A DNA stretch of 64,000 nt from Pelosinus sp. (GCA_021372375.1 JAJFUN010000017.1:1-64000); one strand, 5' to 3'; counted from the first letter of the stretch, positions 35,597-44,467 are shown. Notes: generated from the letters alone by a model not told the origin. Numbers and translations are program-made.

Positions 35597-35724
35597 ATCA
35601 ACACCAAAAACCGTTCTTAATTATTCCAATCACCTTTGGATTTTAGTAAAGTTCAGCGTATCCTCTATAATCGGAGCGCCAGACTATCGTGAAATTAAAT
35701 GTATTTTAAAATGGACTTTGGACT

Positions 35725-35860
35725 TCATCCCATGCCGCCCTTGCCAAAGGGAGGTGGCGCCGCAGCGCCGGAGGGATTTGTCTCCGGTTTTGTTCGTTTC
35801 TTCTGTATTGCCCGTTTCTCAATCCCCCTGTCACTGCGGTGACATCCCCCTTTAGCAAGC
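35725..35860. repeat. dispersed GC-rich repeat (variant)
   Basis: Contains AGGGAGGTGGCGCCGCAGCG, CCGGAGGGA, and later ATCCCCCTGTCACTGCGGTG followed by ACATCCCCC. Related to 30860-30955 by the AGGGAGGTGGCGC...CGGAGGGA block. Confidence 0.65.
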
Positions 35861-35925
35861 AATGTCAAATATCTATGGTGGTAATTAACGTAATATTGCT
35901 GATGTTGATAAATAGTTGTTTATGT

Positions 35926-36017
35926 GTAGGGTAATTCACGAATTACCCCTATTAGCAGAGACGTACAAATAGAGGTTGTCTCCAGCTGGCAATGGCAATT
36001 CGTGAATTGCCCCTACG
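35926..36017. repeat. miniature inverted-repeat pair
   Basis: Two 18-bp palindromes, GGTAATTCACGAATTACC (35930-35947) and GGCAATTCGTGAATTGCC (35994-36011), face each other with outer TGTAGGG/CCCCTACG ends. The whole resembles a ~90-bp MITE with terminal inverted repeats. Confidence 0.6.
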
Positions 36018-36177
36018 ATTTAAATACAATTAAATACTATAAGCAAAAGCACTGTACTTTATTAGTAATTTATTGCAAGCCTGATGACATTGGGCAGGAG
36101 CCTGGCGCTCCTGCCATAGATGCATGGTGCTAGCCAGAGTAGCAAGCGTAAGGCAAAATATAAAGAGAGGTATAGAA

Positions 36178-37296
36178 ATGGATAAAAGTTTACTTAAACA
36201 AAGAGTTATCAATATTGTAGACAAAATGGCGCCAGAACTTATTGAAACCAGCCTATTTTTGCATCAAAATCCGGAGCTTGGCGGCCACGAGTATAAAGCT
36301 GCCGCATATCTCCAGGCAGCTGCCGCGCGCCGGGGCTTTTCAGTACAGGCAAATATCAGCGGCTACGAAACAGCCTTTATTAGTCAAAAAGGAACGGCTG
36401 GCCCCAAGATTGCCTTTCTAGCCGAATATGATGCTCTGCCAGAGCTTGGGCACGCCTGCGGCCACAACCTTATTGCCGCTATGAGCTGGGGAGCAGCAGC
36501 CGCCTTTACTGAAGTCACCGGAGAAATGGCTACCGCCTATTTTATTGGCTGTCCGGCGGAAGAAACCACGGGCGCCAAAGTAAGCATGGCCGCTGACGGC
36601 GTGTTTGATCATTTAACTGCCGCCCTCATTATTCATCCGGATGATACCAATTATCTTGGCGGCAGTTCTTACGCCTCACATCCCCTTGCAGTAACCTTTC
36701 AGGGCTGCCCTGCGCATGTGGCCAGCCGCAGCGACAAGGGCGTCAATGCCCTTGATGCGCTGGTTATGTTTTATCAGGGTCTTAAGCCGCTAAAACAAAC
36801 CTTTACGGAAGAAACTATTTTAGCCGGCATTATTACCAAAGGCGGCGTAGCGCCAAATATTGTTCCTGGGGAAGCTGAGGCCAAATTTACCATTCGTGCT
36901 TTGTCGGCACATTACCTCGAAAATACGGTATTACCTGCGGTAAAGCGCCTGGCCGACGGCATTGCCCTGGCTACAAATACTACTGTGACAACAAGGCATT
37001 ATGAACCGCTGTATAAAGAGCTATTAAACGATGCCACACTTATGCATTATTTTGCGGAAAATATGACAGCACTTGGTGAAAAAGTAGTATATCATAGCAC
37101 TGACTATACCAGCGGCTCTACTGATGTCGGCAATGTTAGCCACTGCGTACCAACCATCCATCCTGATATTTCTATCGGCTTGAGTCTTGAGGCCCATACC
37201 CCGCAATTCGCGCTGGCCGCTGGCTCAGAATATGCCCAGCAGCGCCTCTTAATCGGCGCAAAGGCCATGGCGATGACAGCCATTGATTTACTTTAG
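36178..37296 (+). CDS. M20-family amidohydrolase/peptidase
   Basis: 372 residues from the ATG at 36178, 6 bases after AGAGAGGT (an in-frame ATG at 36124 lacks a ribosome site). M20D-type metal-dependent amidohydrolase: AFLAEYDALPELGHACGHNL supplies the first ligands, CPAEETTGAKVSM the catalytic Glu and second site, then a dimerisation domain (~170-280) and STDVGNVSHCVPTIHP. Relatives cleave N-acyl amino acids or p-aminobenzoyl-glutamate (AbgB-like). After an LD-carboxypeptidase it may act on peptide fragments of murein. Cytoplasmic. Confidence 0.9.
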   Translation: MDKSLLKQRVINIVDKMAPELIETSLFLHQNPELGGHEYKAAAYLQAAAARRGFSVQANISGYETAFISQKGTAGPKIAFLAEYDALPELGHACGHNLIAAMSWGAAAAFTEVTGEMATAYFIGCPAEETTGAKVSMAADGVFDHLTAALIIHPDDTNYLGGSSYASHPLAVTFQGCPAHVASRSDKGVNALDALVMFYQGLKPLKQTFTEETILAGIITKGGVAPNIVPGEAEAKFTIRALSAHYLENTVLPAVKRLADGIALATNTTVTTRHYEPLYKELLNDATLMHYFAENMTALGEKVVYHSTDYTSGSTDVGNVSHCVPTIHPDISIGLSLEAHTPQFALAAGSEYAQQRLLIGAKAMAMTAIDLL

Positions 37297-37346
37297 TAAA
37301 GCGGTCTGTTGAAACTTAAGACCAAAAAAGGGGGTATTTGCCTTTG

Positions 37347-37460
37347 TTTCCCTCAAGAGAGGGGTGCCCGTTAGGGCGGGGTGTGTTGCCTCCATTTTTC
37401 CGCAAAAGAACACACCCCGTCGCTTCGCGCCACCCCTCTCCAGAGGGAAACTTTTAAAAC
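37347..37460. repeat. dispersed GC-rich inverted repeat, full copy
   Basis: Left arm CCCTCAAGAGAGGGGTGCCC + GTTAGGGCGGGGTGTGTT, 21-base loop region, right arm AACACACCCCGTCGCTTCGC + GCCACCCCTCTCCAGAGGG. The arms can pair over ~40 bases. Near-identical to 45920-46035. Confidence 0.85.
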
Positions 37461-37470
37461 CTCAATGCAT

Positions 37471-37517
37471 AAAAAGCAAGGTACAGCCCCACTAAGTAGG
37501 ACTGTACCTTGCTTTAA
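37471..37517. terminator. bidirectional terminator
   Basis: 14-bp stem AAAGCAAGGTACAG/CTGTACCTTGCTTT between the convergent M20 and unknown genes, with A/T runs on both sides. Confidence 0.9.
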
Positions 37518-37527
37518 TTGCCGTATA

Positions 37528-37920
37528 TTATGATACTAATTTTTCTGCGAATACTTTTTTGAGATAGCTAGAAATTTTATTGATAAAGCCTTCTTCATTA
37601 TTGGTAAGCTGATAAAACTGAAAGCGGACATAATTACTGGTATCGTTCCTCCAGATATTTCCTCCCAATTTATTAAACCCATCTACTATGCCAAGTGCCT
37701 GCAAATGCCGTCTAGGGAATCTGAGTTCCACATACTTTCCTGCATCACAGCGAATCGATGCAAACGCATATTTTCTGTAAGAAGGATCTTTTAAATGGAC
37801 TTCCATTGTTTCTACGTAGTTTTTATCAACTATATCCAAATTTGCCTGCTGCATTGCCTGGCTGATTTTTAAATAAACCGCCCGCAATTGTGTACTTTCC
37901 AATCCAGCAACTAGTCGCAC
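37528..37920 (-). CDS. conserved-looking protein of unknown function, 130 aa
   Basis: GTG start at 37920, 7 bases after GGGAGGT. Soluble, mixed alpha/beta: an N-terminal helix (STQLRAVYLKISQAMQQANL), beta-rich centre (YAFASIRCDAGKYVELRFPRR), and a lysine-rich C-terminal helix. No catalytic or metal motif is evident, and I do not recognise a family. Stand-alone, between a terminator and a 300-base spacer. Confidence 0.7.
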   Translation of the reverse strand: MRLVAGLESTQLRAVYLKISQAMQQANLDIVDKNYVETMEVHLKDPSYRKYAFASIRCDAGKYVELRFPRRHLQALGIVDGFNKLGGNIWRNDTSNYVRFQFYQLTNNEEGFINKISSYLKKVFAEKLVS

Positions 37921-38231
37921 CTTACATACCTCCCTAGTTTATACTGTTCCATCCCCTGCGCAGCACAATTACAAACGCAGGTTAGCAGCAATTCATGCAT
38001 TAAATTTTGGCCTACTTGAATATTTAGCCTTTTACCTCAAAAAATCCTGCAAGCAATTTGATTGTTTACAAGAATTTTTCCTATTCTTAATAATTATCGT
38101 AAAAATGTAAAGTAAACTTAAATATAAACAGACAATCAGTTTCTGGTTATGGGCCATGGACTCTTAAAATCGAGAGGGTTCCTACCCCATGCTCATAACT
38201 CATAGTCCATAACCCATAGCCCCGCGCACAT
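37921..38231. other. 311-base intergenic region
   Basis: AT-rich spacer upstream of the 130-aa gene. Its left part should hold that gene's promoter; its right part carries an inverted repeat (38148-38218) listed separately. No other ORF or RNA was seen. Confidence 0.5.
38148..38218. repeat. imperfect inverted repeat (TATGGGYYATGGACT)
   Basis: TATGGGCCATGGACT (38148-38162) and AGTCCATAACCCATA (38204-38218) pair with two mismatches; short CATAGTC/CATAAC echoes lie between. It follows the stop of the gene at 38232 and may act as its terminator or be a mobile palindrome. Confidence 0.55.
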
Positions 38232-38882
38232 TTAATCTCGCACAAACATATCTGGAAACTGCTCTACAATGCCTGCGGTCAAAGCATCAGCCATATCTAA
38301 AGCCTGCTGTTCTATCTCATCATAGATAGCAATATCGCGGGCAAATCTGCCTGATAATCTGGCTACTGCCTCGTCTTTGGTCAAGACCAAATGCTCATGC
38401 AGCATAGTTTTCAGTTCTTCTTCAGACCAGTTAGCATTAATGCTGCTTAAGAAAGCCGCTATTTCATCAGCGTTTTTATACCAATCGGCCTCTATTCTAG
38501 CTGCTGCCCTGCTGTCGCCCGCCTTGGCTGCTTTTACAAGCTCACTGGCAATTACTAAATGAGCCTTCAGCAATGCCGCAAACTCCCGAGCCTTTTCATC
38601 ACCATAAAAGTGTCTAAACAGAACCTCAAAATCCTTGGGATTACGCAGCAGGCGCTTGACGGTAAAATCCAAATCAGGTAAACAATGCGCAATACTGATA
38701 ATAGTCATCCGGGTCCAGGCAACATGCTGCTCCCAGAGTATACGCATCGAGTTCATTAAGCCAACTTCTCTTTGGGTAAACAAATTGGCCTTTCGCTCAT
38801 CTAGCTCAGATTCTTCACTTGTAGCCTCCGCATCAGGCCATTCCCAATCAGCCTCATTTTCCCAGTAATTTTTCTTCAACAT
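38232..38882 (-). CDS. helical protein of unknown function, 216 aa
   Basis: Chosen start ATG 38882, 8 bases after GGAGGGGG; a longer frame to 38957 has no ribosome site. An acidic N-terminus (WENEADWEWPDAEATSEESE) precedes an all-helical body with two similar halves: LWEQHVAWTRMTIIS ... LLRNPKDFEVLFRHFYG ... LKAHLVIASELV, then LSSINANWSEEELKTMLHEH. The conserved H, W and E residues hint at a helical-bundle metal or cofactor site, but no function is assigned. No TM or signal. Divergent from nudC. Confidence 0.75.
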   Translation of the reverse strand: MLKKNYWENEADWEWPDAEATSEESELDERKANLFTQREVGLMNSMRILWEQHVAWTRMTIISIAHCLPDLDFTVKRLLRNPKDFEVLFRHFYGDEKAREFAALLKAHLVIASELVKAAKAGDSRAAARIEADWYKNADEIAAFLSSINANWSEEELKTMLHEHLVLTKDEAVARLSGRFARDIAIYDEIEQQALDMADALTAGIVEQFPDMFVRD

Positions 38883-39021
38883 AACCGCCCCCTCCGCTCC
38901 TTGGTTTGTTACATAATATGCGTCAACCACAAAATAAGTAACGGAAAAAAGCGCCACTTGTGTAATGTTTTATGATATTATGATACCATATACATAATAG
39001 TTACTAAGGTGGTTGAAAATA

Positions 39022-39825
39022 ATGATTGAACTAAACTTTCCTGCTGCTAATCCCGCGCCGTCAGCAGCCTGCTGTTTTCTATTTCAAGGCGATGAGCTGC
39101 TCCTGAAAGAAGACTCTGAGCAAAATATTATTCCTTTGATGCAGGATATTAAAAAACTCCCAAGTCCGCTAGTGCACTTTCAATATATTGGCACACTTAA
39201 TCAAACAGCCTGTTATACCGGCAGTATCGAAGCCCCTAGGCTGCCAGCCGGATATACTCCGAAAAAGCTGCGCCCGCTTTACAGTGAGCTCTCCGAGGAT
39301 CTTTTTGGTATGGCGCTTAGAGCTTATCATCTGCTCACCTGGCTGAAAAACAATCAGTTTTGCGGCTGCTGTGGTACAAAAATGGCAACGCTGTCAGAAG
39401 AACTTGCGCAAAAGTGTCCTAGCTGCGGTCATATTGCCTATCCCAAAATTTCACCTGCAATAATTGTCGCCATTACCAAAGAAGACAAGATTCTTTTGGC
39501 GCGCTCTAATCGATTTCCGCCAGGACGGTACAGCGTCATTGCCGGCTTTGTCGAAGCCGGTGAAAATCTCGAACAAGGCGTAATACGGGAAATTAAGGAA
39601 GAGGTTGGCATTCAGGCCAAAAACATTCGTTATTTCAGCAGCCAGCCCTGGCCTTATCCAGATTCCCTAATGATTGGCTTTACTGCTGAGTGGGCAGGCG
39701 GCGAGATAACAATTGACAACAAAGAAATTGTCGCTGCCGATTGGTTTACTGCTAATACCTTACCGGATATTCCAGGTCAGGGAAGTCTCGGCAGAAAGTT
39801 AATTGATTGGTATCTTAAAAAATAG
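39022..39825 (+). CDS. nudC: NAD(H) diphosphatase NudC
   Basis: 267 residues from ATG 39022 (9 bases after AAGGTGG; the TTG at 39013 abuts the ribosome site). It carries the NudC-specific zinc ribbon C-G-C-C-G ... C-P-S-C-G, the Nudix box GFVEAGENLEQGVIREIKEE followed by VGI, and the signature SQPWPYPDSLMIGF that marks NADH pyrophosphatases. It hydrolyses NAD(H) to NMN(H) and AMP, or removes NAD caps from RNA. Cytoplasmic, monocistronic. Confidence 0.95.
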   Translation: MIELNFPAANPAPSAACCFLFQGDELLLKEDSEQNIIPLMQDIKKLPSPLVHFQYIGTLNQTACYTGSIEAPRLPAGYTPKKLRPLYSELSEDLFGMALRAYHLLTWLKNNQFCGCCGTKMATLSEELAQKCPSCGHIAYPKISPAIIVAITKEDKILLARSNRFPPGRYSVIAGFVEAGENLEQGVIREIKEEVGIQAKNIRYFSSQPWPYPDSLMIGFTAEWAGGEITIDNKEIVAADWFTANTLPDIPGQGSLGRKLIDWYLKK

Positions 39826-39924
39826 CGCACAAACAATGATTGACAGGCATGATGAACAGTATTTTTACAAACAATATTTATGCAGTATGTTTCATTAATT
39901 TTTACAATTTAAGGAGGGGATTCA

Positions 39925-40347
39925 ATGACGAAATACTATGAAAATGGTGTCTTCATATACCCTTCGACCCTGGATACTTGTCATATCACGTACACCGGCC
40001 TTTTAAAACAGTGTGGCGCCACCGCAGTTTATGCCCATGTCGGACAAGGCTGCCAGTGGAAAAACACACAAGATTATCAAATGGAGCAAACCGCGCAAGG
40101 CTTTGAACTCTCGCTGCCCCTGCCAGAAAATGTTGACCGCATAAATTTATGTTTTAAAGACTCCGCAGGCAATTGGGACAACAATACCGGAGCCAATTAT
40201 TCCTTCTTGATTTCGACTTCAGCCGAAAATAGCTCAATGGAAGTTGCTGAAGAATTTAGCCCCTGGGATAATCTAAAGACCCAATGCCAAAACAATGTTA
40301 CCGCCTGTAAAACAGCACTCTGCCGTTGGTTTGGCACTGAAGACTGA
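39925..40347 (+). CDS. free-standing starch-binding module (CBM25/53-like)
   Basis: 140 residues. Residues ~10-97 match a CBM25/53-type beta-sandwich: VYAHVGQGCQWKNTQDYQM, FELSLPLPENVDRINLCFKD and SAGNWDNNTGANYSF, with aromatic W/Y/F residues expected for alpha-glucan binding. The rest is an acidic and Cys-containing tail. No catalytic domain and no signal peptide, so it is a cytoplasmic glycogen-binding protein rather than an exoenzyme piece. ATG 39925 after AAGGAGGGG. Possible link to the two phosphorylases at the left edge. Confidence 0.82.
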   Translation: MTKYYENGVFIYPSTLDTCHITYTGLLKQCGATAVYAHVGQGCQWKNTQDYQMEQTAQGFELSLPLPENVDRINLCFKDSAGNWDNNTGANYSFLISTSAENSSMEVAEEFSPWDNLKTQCQNNVTACKTALCRWFGTED

Positions 40348-40355
40348 GCAATAGA

Positions 40356-40394
40356 AAAAAGGTTCTGCCAAGAAAATACTGGCAGAACCTTTTT
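40356..40394. terminator. bidirectional terminator
   Basis: 15-bp perfect stem AAAAAGGTTCTGCCA/TGGCAGAACCTTTTT between convergent genes. Confidence 0.95.
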
Positions 40395-40403
40395 ATCTTA
40401 AGA

Positions 40404-41000
40404 TTACTTCTTTATAATCTTGTCCATACGCGCAAAAGGTTCACTTACATCCAAATGACCGCTTAGCGTTGCTACCTTTTTATCATTTACCAGAATTTGT
40501 ACCTTTTGAATCTCAGGAAACTCGGTCAGCGTGTTGACAATTGCCCCCACCAATAGAAGTTCACCTGTCGAGCCGCTAACCTTTTGCAGCTTATCATTAA
40601 AGTTTACATAAGCAATATGGTCGTTTATTGTAATACCTAAAACCTCAGTACCTGCCGGTACTACTGAAATAAGCCCAGGACTTTTAGGCCCGGCAATTAA
40701 GAGACTCACGGCCGTCTGTGCCGGATGCTCATCAAAAGGCACTATATGGTTTTCAGAAATTAAATGTAATGCGTCTTTATCGGCTTGATACGTTGTGAGC
40801 GGCATTGTCTTTGCCTGTTGTCCGCTCGGCATAGCAGTTGGCGCATTTTTATCTGCTTTTACACCTGCTGGCTGATTAACAGCTCCATTAGGCGGCGCCG
40901 CTTCCTTCTCTGGCATAGCTGCATTTCCAGCACAGCCGGCCAGCAAAACCATACCGGTAAAAACTAAAAGCCAACAGAAAACCTTTTTCGCCCGCATCAC
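40404..41000 (-). CDS. GerMN-domain lipoprotein
   Basis: 198 residues. Lipoprotein signal with lipobox LLAGC near residue 23, a low-complexity Ala/Pro/Lys linker (~25-70), and a GerMN domain (~75-198: TAVSLLIAGPKSPGLISVVP, YVNFNDKLQ, GELLLVGAIVNTLTEFP). GerMN domains occur in sporulation/germination protein GerM and in surface proteins. It starts at GTG 41000 or ATG 40997, both after AGGAGGG, and overlaps the stop of the upstream amidase gene, so the two are co-expressed and likely act together in cell-wall remodelling. Confidence 0.88.
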   Translation of the reverse strand: MMRAKKVFCWLLVFTGMVLLAGCAGNAAMPEKEAAPPNGAVNQPAGVKADKNAPTAMPSGQQAKTMPLTTYQADKDALHLISENHIVPFDEHPAQTAVSLLIAGPKSPGLISVVPAGTEVLGITINDHIAYVNFNDKLQKVSGSTGELLLVGAIVNTLTEFPEIQKVQILVNDKKVATLSGHLDVSEPFARMDKIIKK

Positions 41001-42076
41001 TTTTTCCCTCCTATTTGCGCCGCGCGGCTAAAGAATACATTTAGCCCGTTTACAATACCTTGCGCTAATTTCTGTTGATACTGCGGCGAATTCAAGAGGC
41101 TTTCTTCATTGGGATTTGAAAGAAACGCCAGCTCAATTAGTGCAGCAGGCATATCTGTATGCTTTAATACATAAAAATTGGCCGCATAAATTCCACGATT
41201 AGTAAGACCATCAGCCCGAACCAAGCCTGTTTGCAAACTTTGCGCCAGCAAACTGTCATAGCTGGTTTTACGATAGTAATAGGTGCCTGTCCCGCCAACC
41301 GACGGATCACCAAACGAGTTGGCATGAATATCGACAAATATATCGACATGATTTGCATTGCCAACATCTGCCCTGGCACTTAATTCTTCAGTTGCTGTAT
41401 CATTAGGCGCATATACGTCCACATCATCCTCACGCGTCATATATACAACAGCCCCCGCGTTTTCGAGCAGCTTCTTTACCCGTAAAGACACCGCCAAAGT
41501 AACGGCTTTTTCCTGCACCTGATTAGGCCCAACTGCCCCGGAATCACTCCCGCCGTGCCCTGGATCAAGGGCAATCACTTTGCCCCTGAGTCCCGGCGTA
41601 AACTGGATATCTGGGGGGAAAACTGGCTTACGGATATCAATAACCACCCGGTAAGGTTTACCAGATTTTTCATCCTGCGGCAGTGTAAATACACTGTAAT
41701 CGGCTTCGGTAATTTCCATAGGCAAATGAATGGCTACCTGGCTTGCAGCTTTATCAATTGACGAGATAGTCATATCACTGGCGATATCTCCATCCAAAGC
41801 TAAGTTGCCAGCTTGTTTGCCTGGCGCCGCCCCGTTTAGCGTAACCGTTATTTGTGAAGAAAGACCAGTACCTGATGAGGCAGCCGCCTGTACAGGGCAT
41901 GTTGTCTCCAAGACAACCCGAAGTTTATCGCCGCCGGCATCCTGACTGACAGCAAAGCGGGTATTAAGAAGCTCCGCCGCCGGAGTTTCAATCTGTTGTG
42001 CCCCCTCAGCCCACACTAGCTGCGGCAGAGTGAGAAACAATAATAAAAACAATACCAAACTCTTTTTTATCGACAA
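40997..42076 (-). CDS. N-acetylmuramoyl-L-alanine amidase (AMIN + Amidase_3)
   Basis: About 359 residues, cutting the bond between MurNAc and L-Ala in peptidoglycan. Signal peptide (SLVLFLLLFLTLPQLVWA), AMIN domain (~25-140), then the zinc amidase with GHGG (IALDPGHGGSDSGA), Glu ligand (QVQEKAVTL), second His (VDIHAN) and catalytic Glu (AALIELAFLSN). The frame extends to 42136, but the TTG at 42076, 7 bases after AAGGGGG, gives a normal signal peptide. Exported. Coupled with the downstream GerMN lipoprotein. Confidence 0.92.
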   Translation of the reverse strand: MSIKKSLVLFLLLFLTLPQLVWAEGAQQIETPAAELLNTRFAVSQDAGGDKLRVVLETTCPVQAAASSGTGLSSQITVTLNGAAPGKQAGNLALDGDIASDMTISSIDKAASQVAIHLPMEITEADYSVFTLPQDEKSGKPYRVVIDIRKPVFPPDIQFTPGLRGKVIALDPGHGGSDSGAVGPNQVQEKAVTLAVSLRVKKLLENAGAVVYMTREDDVDVYAPNDTATEELSARADVGNANHVDIFVDIHANSFGDPSVGGTGTYYYRKTSYDSLLAQSLQTGLVRADGLTNRGIYAANFYVLKHTDMPAALIELAFLSNPNEESLLNSPQYQQKLAQGIVNGLNVFFSRAAQIGGKK

Positions 42077-42267
42077 AGACAATCCCCCTTGGTAATAAAC
42101 TGTGTAATTTAGAAGCTGCAATATTTCACTAATCACTTAAATGAAAGTGAAATCTATACTATAATTCGTGCTAAATTTCTAAAATCCTATAAAAAGAAGT
42201 AGGTAATATTTTCCTTTACAGTATTAATACTACATTACACATTAATTGTTAGCTAAACAGCTACCTT

Positions 42268-42708
42268 TCATAGTTTATCCCCAAGTCCTGCTTGCTTTAT
42301 TTCATTCTCCGTAATTACTTGGATATTCTTCGCCTGAAGTAAAGCGCAAAATATCCCATCGCCTGAAATTAATCTGCGAGAAAAGGTTCCATTATAAATC
42401 AATCCCTTACCGCAGCTAGGCGACTTCGCCTTAAGAATTGCCGTCCGGCAGCCGACTAGCTGAGCAATATCCGCGGCCAGTTTGGCGCCTGCCTCAAATT
42501 CGCTGGTTACATCCTGCCCTGTCTGTGTAATAATTCTATCGCCCAAACGCTCTGCACACGTCCGCGGCGTAGGCAGTTTGCCGAGTATCTCGGGACAAAC
42601 AGGGAGCGCCTGCCCCTTTTTAACCATCTCTATTACTTCAGGTATTGGAAATGCCTGCCCATTATATCTGCATGCTACCCCTGCCAAACAGGCACTGACA
42701 ATTATCAT
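42268..42708 (-). CDS. DUF523 protein (YbbK-like)
   Basis: 146 residues. Conserved cysteines in VSACLAGVACRYNG, PVCPEILGKLPTPR and KAKSPSCGKGLIYNG mark the DUF523 family, thought to bind a metal or Fe-S cluster; its function is unproven. The ATG at 42708 is 8 bases after GGAGG, while the longer frame to 42756 lacks one. Single-domain version without the C-terminal DUF1722. Lies downstream of uppP on the same strand. Confidence 0.9.
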   Translation of the reverse strand: MIIVSACLAGVACRYNGQAFPIPEVIEMVKKGQALPVCPEILGKLPTPRTCAERLGDRIITQTGQDVTSEFEAGAKLAADIAQLVGCRTAILKAKSPSCGKGLIYNGTFSRRLISGDGIFCALLQAKNIQVITENEIKQAGLGDKL

Positions 42709-42777
42709 AGCTAAATCCTCCAAAGTTTCTCTATTTCTTAAATATCCTTTCCTCATAAAAAATAGAATTTCCTGCTT

Positions 42778-43602
42778 TTACATAAACTTACTGATTAAAA
42801 CCCCTGCCCCAACCAGCCAGCAATACCAGGCAAAAGGCCGCATGGCACTGATTTCATTGGTATGAAACCATTTCATTAATGTCCACACGCTGATAAACGC
42901 AGCAATACCTGATGCTACCCCGCCAATAATCGCTACCTGCAGTAAATTTCCAAGACCTGTATGGAGCAGCTTAGGAACTTCCACAATTCCTGCCCCAATA
43001 ATAATCGGCGTGGCAAGCAGCATGGAAAAGCGCGCTGATTCAGCGTGCTTTAGCCCTGTCCAAAAGCCTGCCGTCATAGTGGCGCCAGAACGAGAAAACC
43101 CGGGCACAAGCGCTAATGCTTGAAACAGACCAATGATTGCCGCTTCCTTAAAACTTAGCGCAGCAATACTTTTTTGTCCTTGTCCCCGTCCGCGCATTTT
43201 TTCGCCCCAATACAAAATGAAACCATTGATAATCAAAAAAAAGGCGGCACTTGTTATATTACTAAACATCAGCCTAAGCGGTTTTTCAAGCACAAGCCCA
43301 ATTAAGCCCGCAGGGATACAGCCAACTAAGATTAAATACAGCAGTCTTCTATTTTCCTTATCTGCTTTAAATAATGATGCAATAATCTTTGTCCATTCTG
43401 AACCAAAATATAATAGCAGCGCAACTGCCGTCCCTAAATGCAGCATTACCAAGAAAGGTAAAAAATGTTCTTTTAGAAAATTAGGATCTAACTCCCACTG
43501 AAAAAAATAGGGGGTCAATACCCCATGGGCCACACTGCTAATCGGAAAAAGCTCCGTAATGCCTTGCACAATGGCAAAAATCATAGTTTGCAATATCGTC
43601 AA
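42778..43602 (-). CDS. uppP: undecaprenyl-diphosphatase UppP/BacA
   Basis: 274 residues, 7-8 TM helices. It recycles the lipid carrier of peptidoglycan and other envelope polymers. Signatures: QGITELFPISSVAHGVL (E of the PISSxxH motif) and VPGFSRSGATMTAGF. It starts at TTG 43602, 7 bases after GGAGG. Overexpression of this family gives bacitracin resistance. Followed by the DUF523 gene after ~70 bases. Confidence 0.95.
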   Translation of the reverse strand: MTILQTMIFAIVQGITELFPISSVAHGVLTPYFFQWELDPNFLKEHFLPFLVMLHLGTAVALLLYFGSEWTKIIASLFKADKENRRLLYLILVGCIPAGLIGLVLEKPLRLMFSNITSAAFFLIINGFILYWGEKMRGRGQGQKSIAALSFKEAAIIGLFQALALVPGFSRSGATMTAGFWTGLKHAESARFSMLLATPIIIGAGIVEVPKLLHTGLGNLLQVAIIGGVASGIAAFISVWTLMKWFHTNEISAMRPFAWYCWLVGAGVLISKFM

Positions 43603-43774
43603 AATATAACCTCCATTTAAACTTATTTACTTTAATATGCGTCTTCTGATTCTATAATACACAGCTAGCATTACATACAGATTAGAGTAAGATTAGAATC
43701 TGATTAAAAATAAAAAATTGCCCTTCCTATTAGAGCAAAAAAGTGGTTTCATATAATTAATGGAGGGTAGCACT

Positions 43775-44467
43775 ATGACGACCGAAATTATAAAGATACT
43801 AATCGTAGAAGACGAATGGAAAATTGCCCGTTTTCTACAAATGGAACTAGAACATGAAGGATTCAAAACAGCTATCGAAGCCAATGGGCAAAGAGCCTTA
43901 GAGCGCATTATCCAGGAAGCATTCGGCCTGGTCTTGCTGGACGTAATGCTGCCGGAGATGAACGGTATAGAAGTCTGTAAGCGGGTACGAGAGTTATCAG
44001 AAATTCCCATTATCATGGTAACCGCTAAAGACGAAATTGAAGATAAGGTAGTAGGCCTCGATACTGGCGCAGATGATTATCTAACAAAGCCCTTCGCCAT
44101 CCAAGAGCTGCTGGCCCGCATCCGCGCGGCACTGCGTAAACATAAACCGGCAGCTGCACCTTGCGTGGAAAATGCGCTGCGCATAAAAAATCTCGTACTA
44201 TTTCCAAGTCGTTACCAGGCAAAAGTGGCTGAAGAACTTATTGATTTAACCAAAAAAGAATATGACCTCCTGGAGTATTTGGTCCGCAACAAGCATGTAG
44301 TACTAGATCGCCAACATATTCTGCAGAAGGTCTGGGGCTATGAATATTTGGGAGATACAAATGTGGTAGATGTGTATATCCGTTACTTGCGCAGCAAAAT
44401 AGATGAACGCTTCGGCGAAAAGTACATTCACACAGTTCGAGGAGTAGGCTATGTGGTCAAGGATTAA
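43775..44467 (+). CDS. OmpR/PhoB-family response regulator
   Basis: 230 residues from ATG 43775 (7 bases after GGAGGG). Receiver domain with phospho-acceptor D56 (LVLLDVMLPEMNG), T (MVTAKD) and K (YLTKPF), then a winged-helix DNA-binding domain (~130-230: DLTKKEYDLLEYLVRNK, VDVYIRYLRSKID, IHTVRGVGYVVKD). Overlaps the kinase gene by 17 bases. Targets unknown; neighbours suggest envelope genes. Confidence 0.96.
   Translation: MTTEIIKILIVEDEWKIARFLQMELEHEGFKTAIEANGQRALERIIQEAFGLVLLDVMLPEMNGIEVCKRVRELSEIPIIMVTAKDEIEDKVVGLDTGADDYLTKPFAIQELLARIRAALRKHKPAAAPCVENALRIKNLVLFPSRYQAKVAEELIDLTKKEYDLLEYLVRNKHVVLDRQHILQKVWGYEYLGDTNVVDVYIRYLRSKIDERFGEKYIHTVRGVGYVVKD

Larger units (their letters stand above)
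35597..36123. other. 527-base intergenic region with two repeat elements
   Basis: Between the LD-carboxypeptidase and M20 genes. It holds a GC-rich dispersed repeat (35725-35860) and a small palindrome pair (35926-36017), both listed separately. No convincing ORF, RNA or clear promoter was seen in the remainder. Confidence 0.6.

Noticed and set aside
36124-36177. Extra 18 residues at the start of the M20 amidohydrolase
   Set aside because: No ribosome site before the ATG at 36124, while AGAGAGGT precedes the ATG at 36178.
30860-37460. CRISPR array from recurring GC-rich blocks
   Set aside because: Copies are kilobases apart, lie in separate intergenic spaces and have no regular spacers; no cas genes are present.
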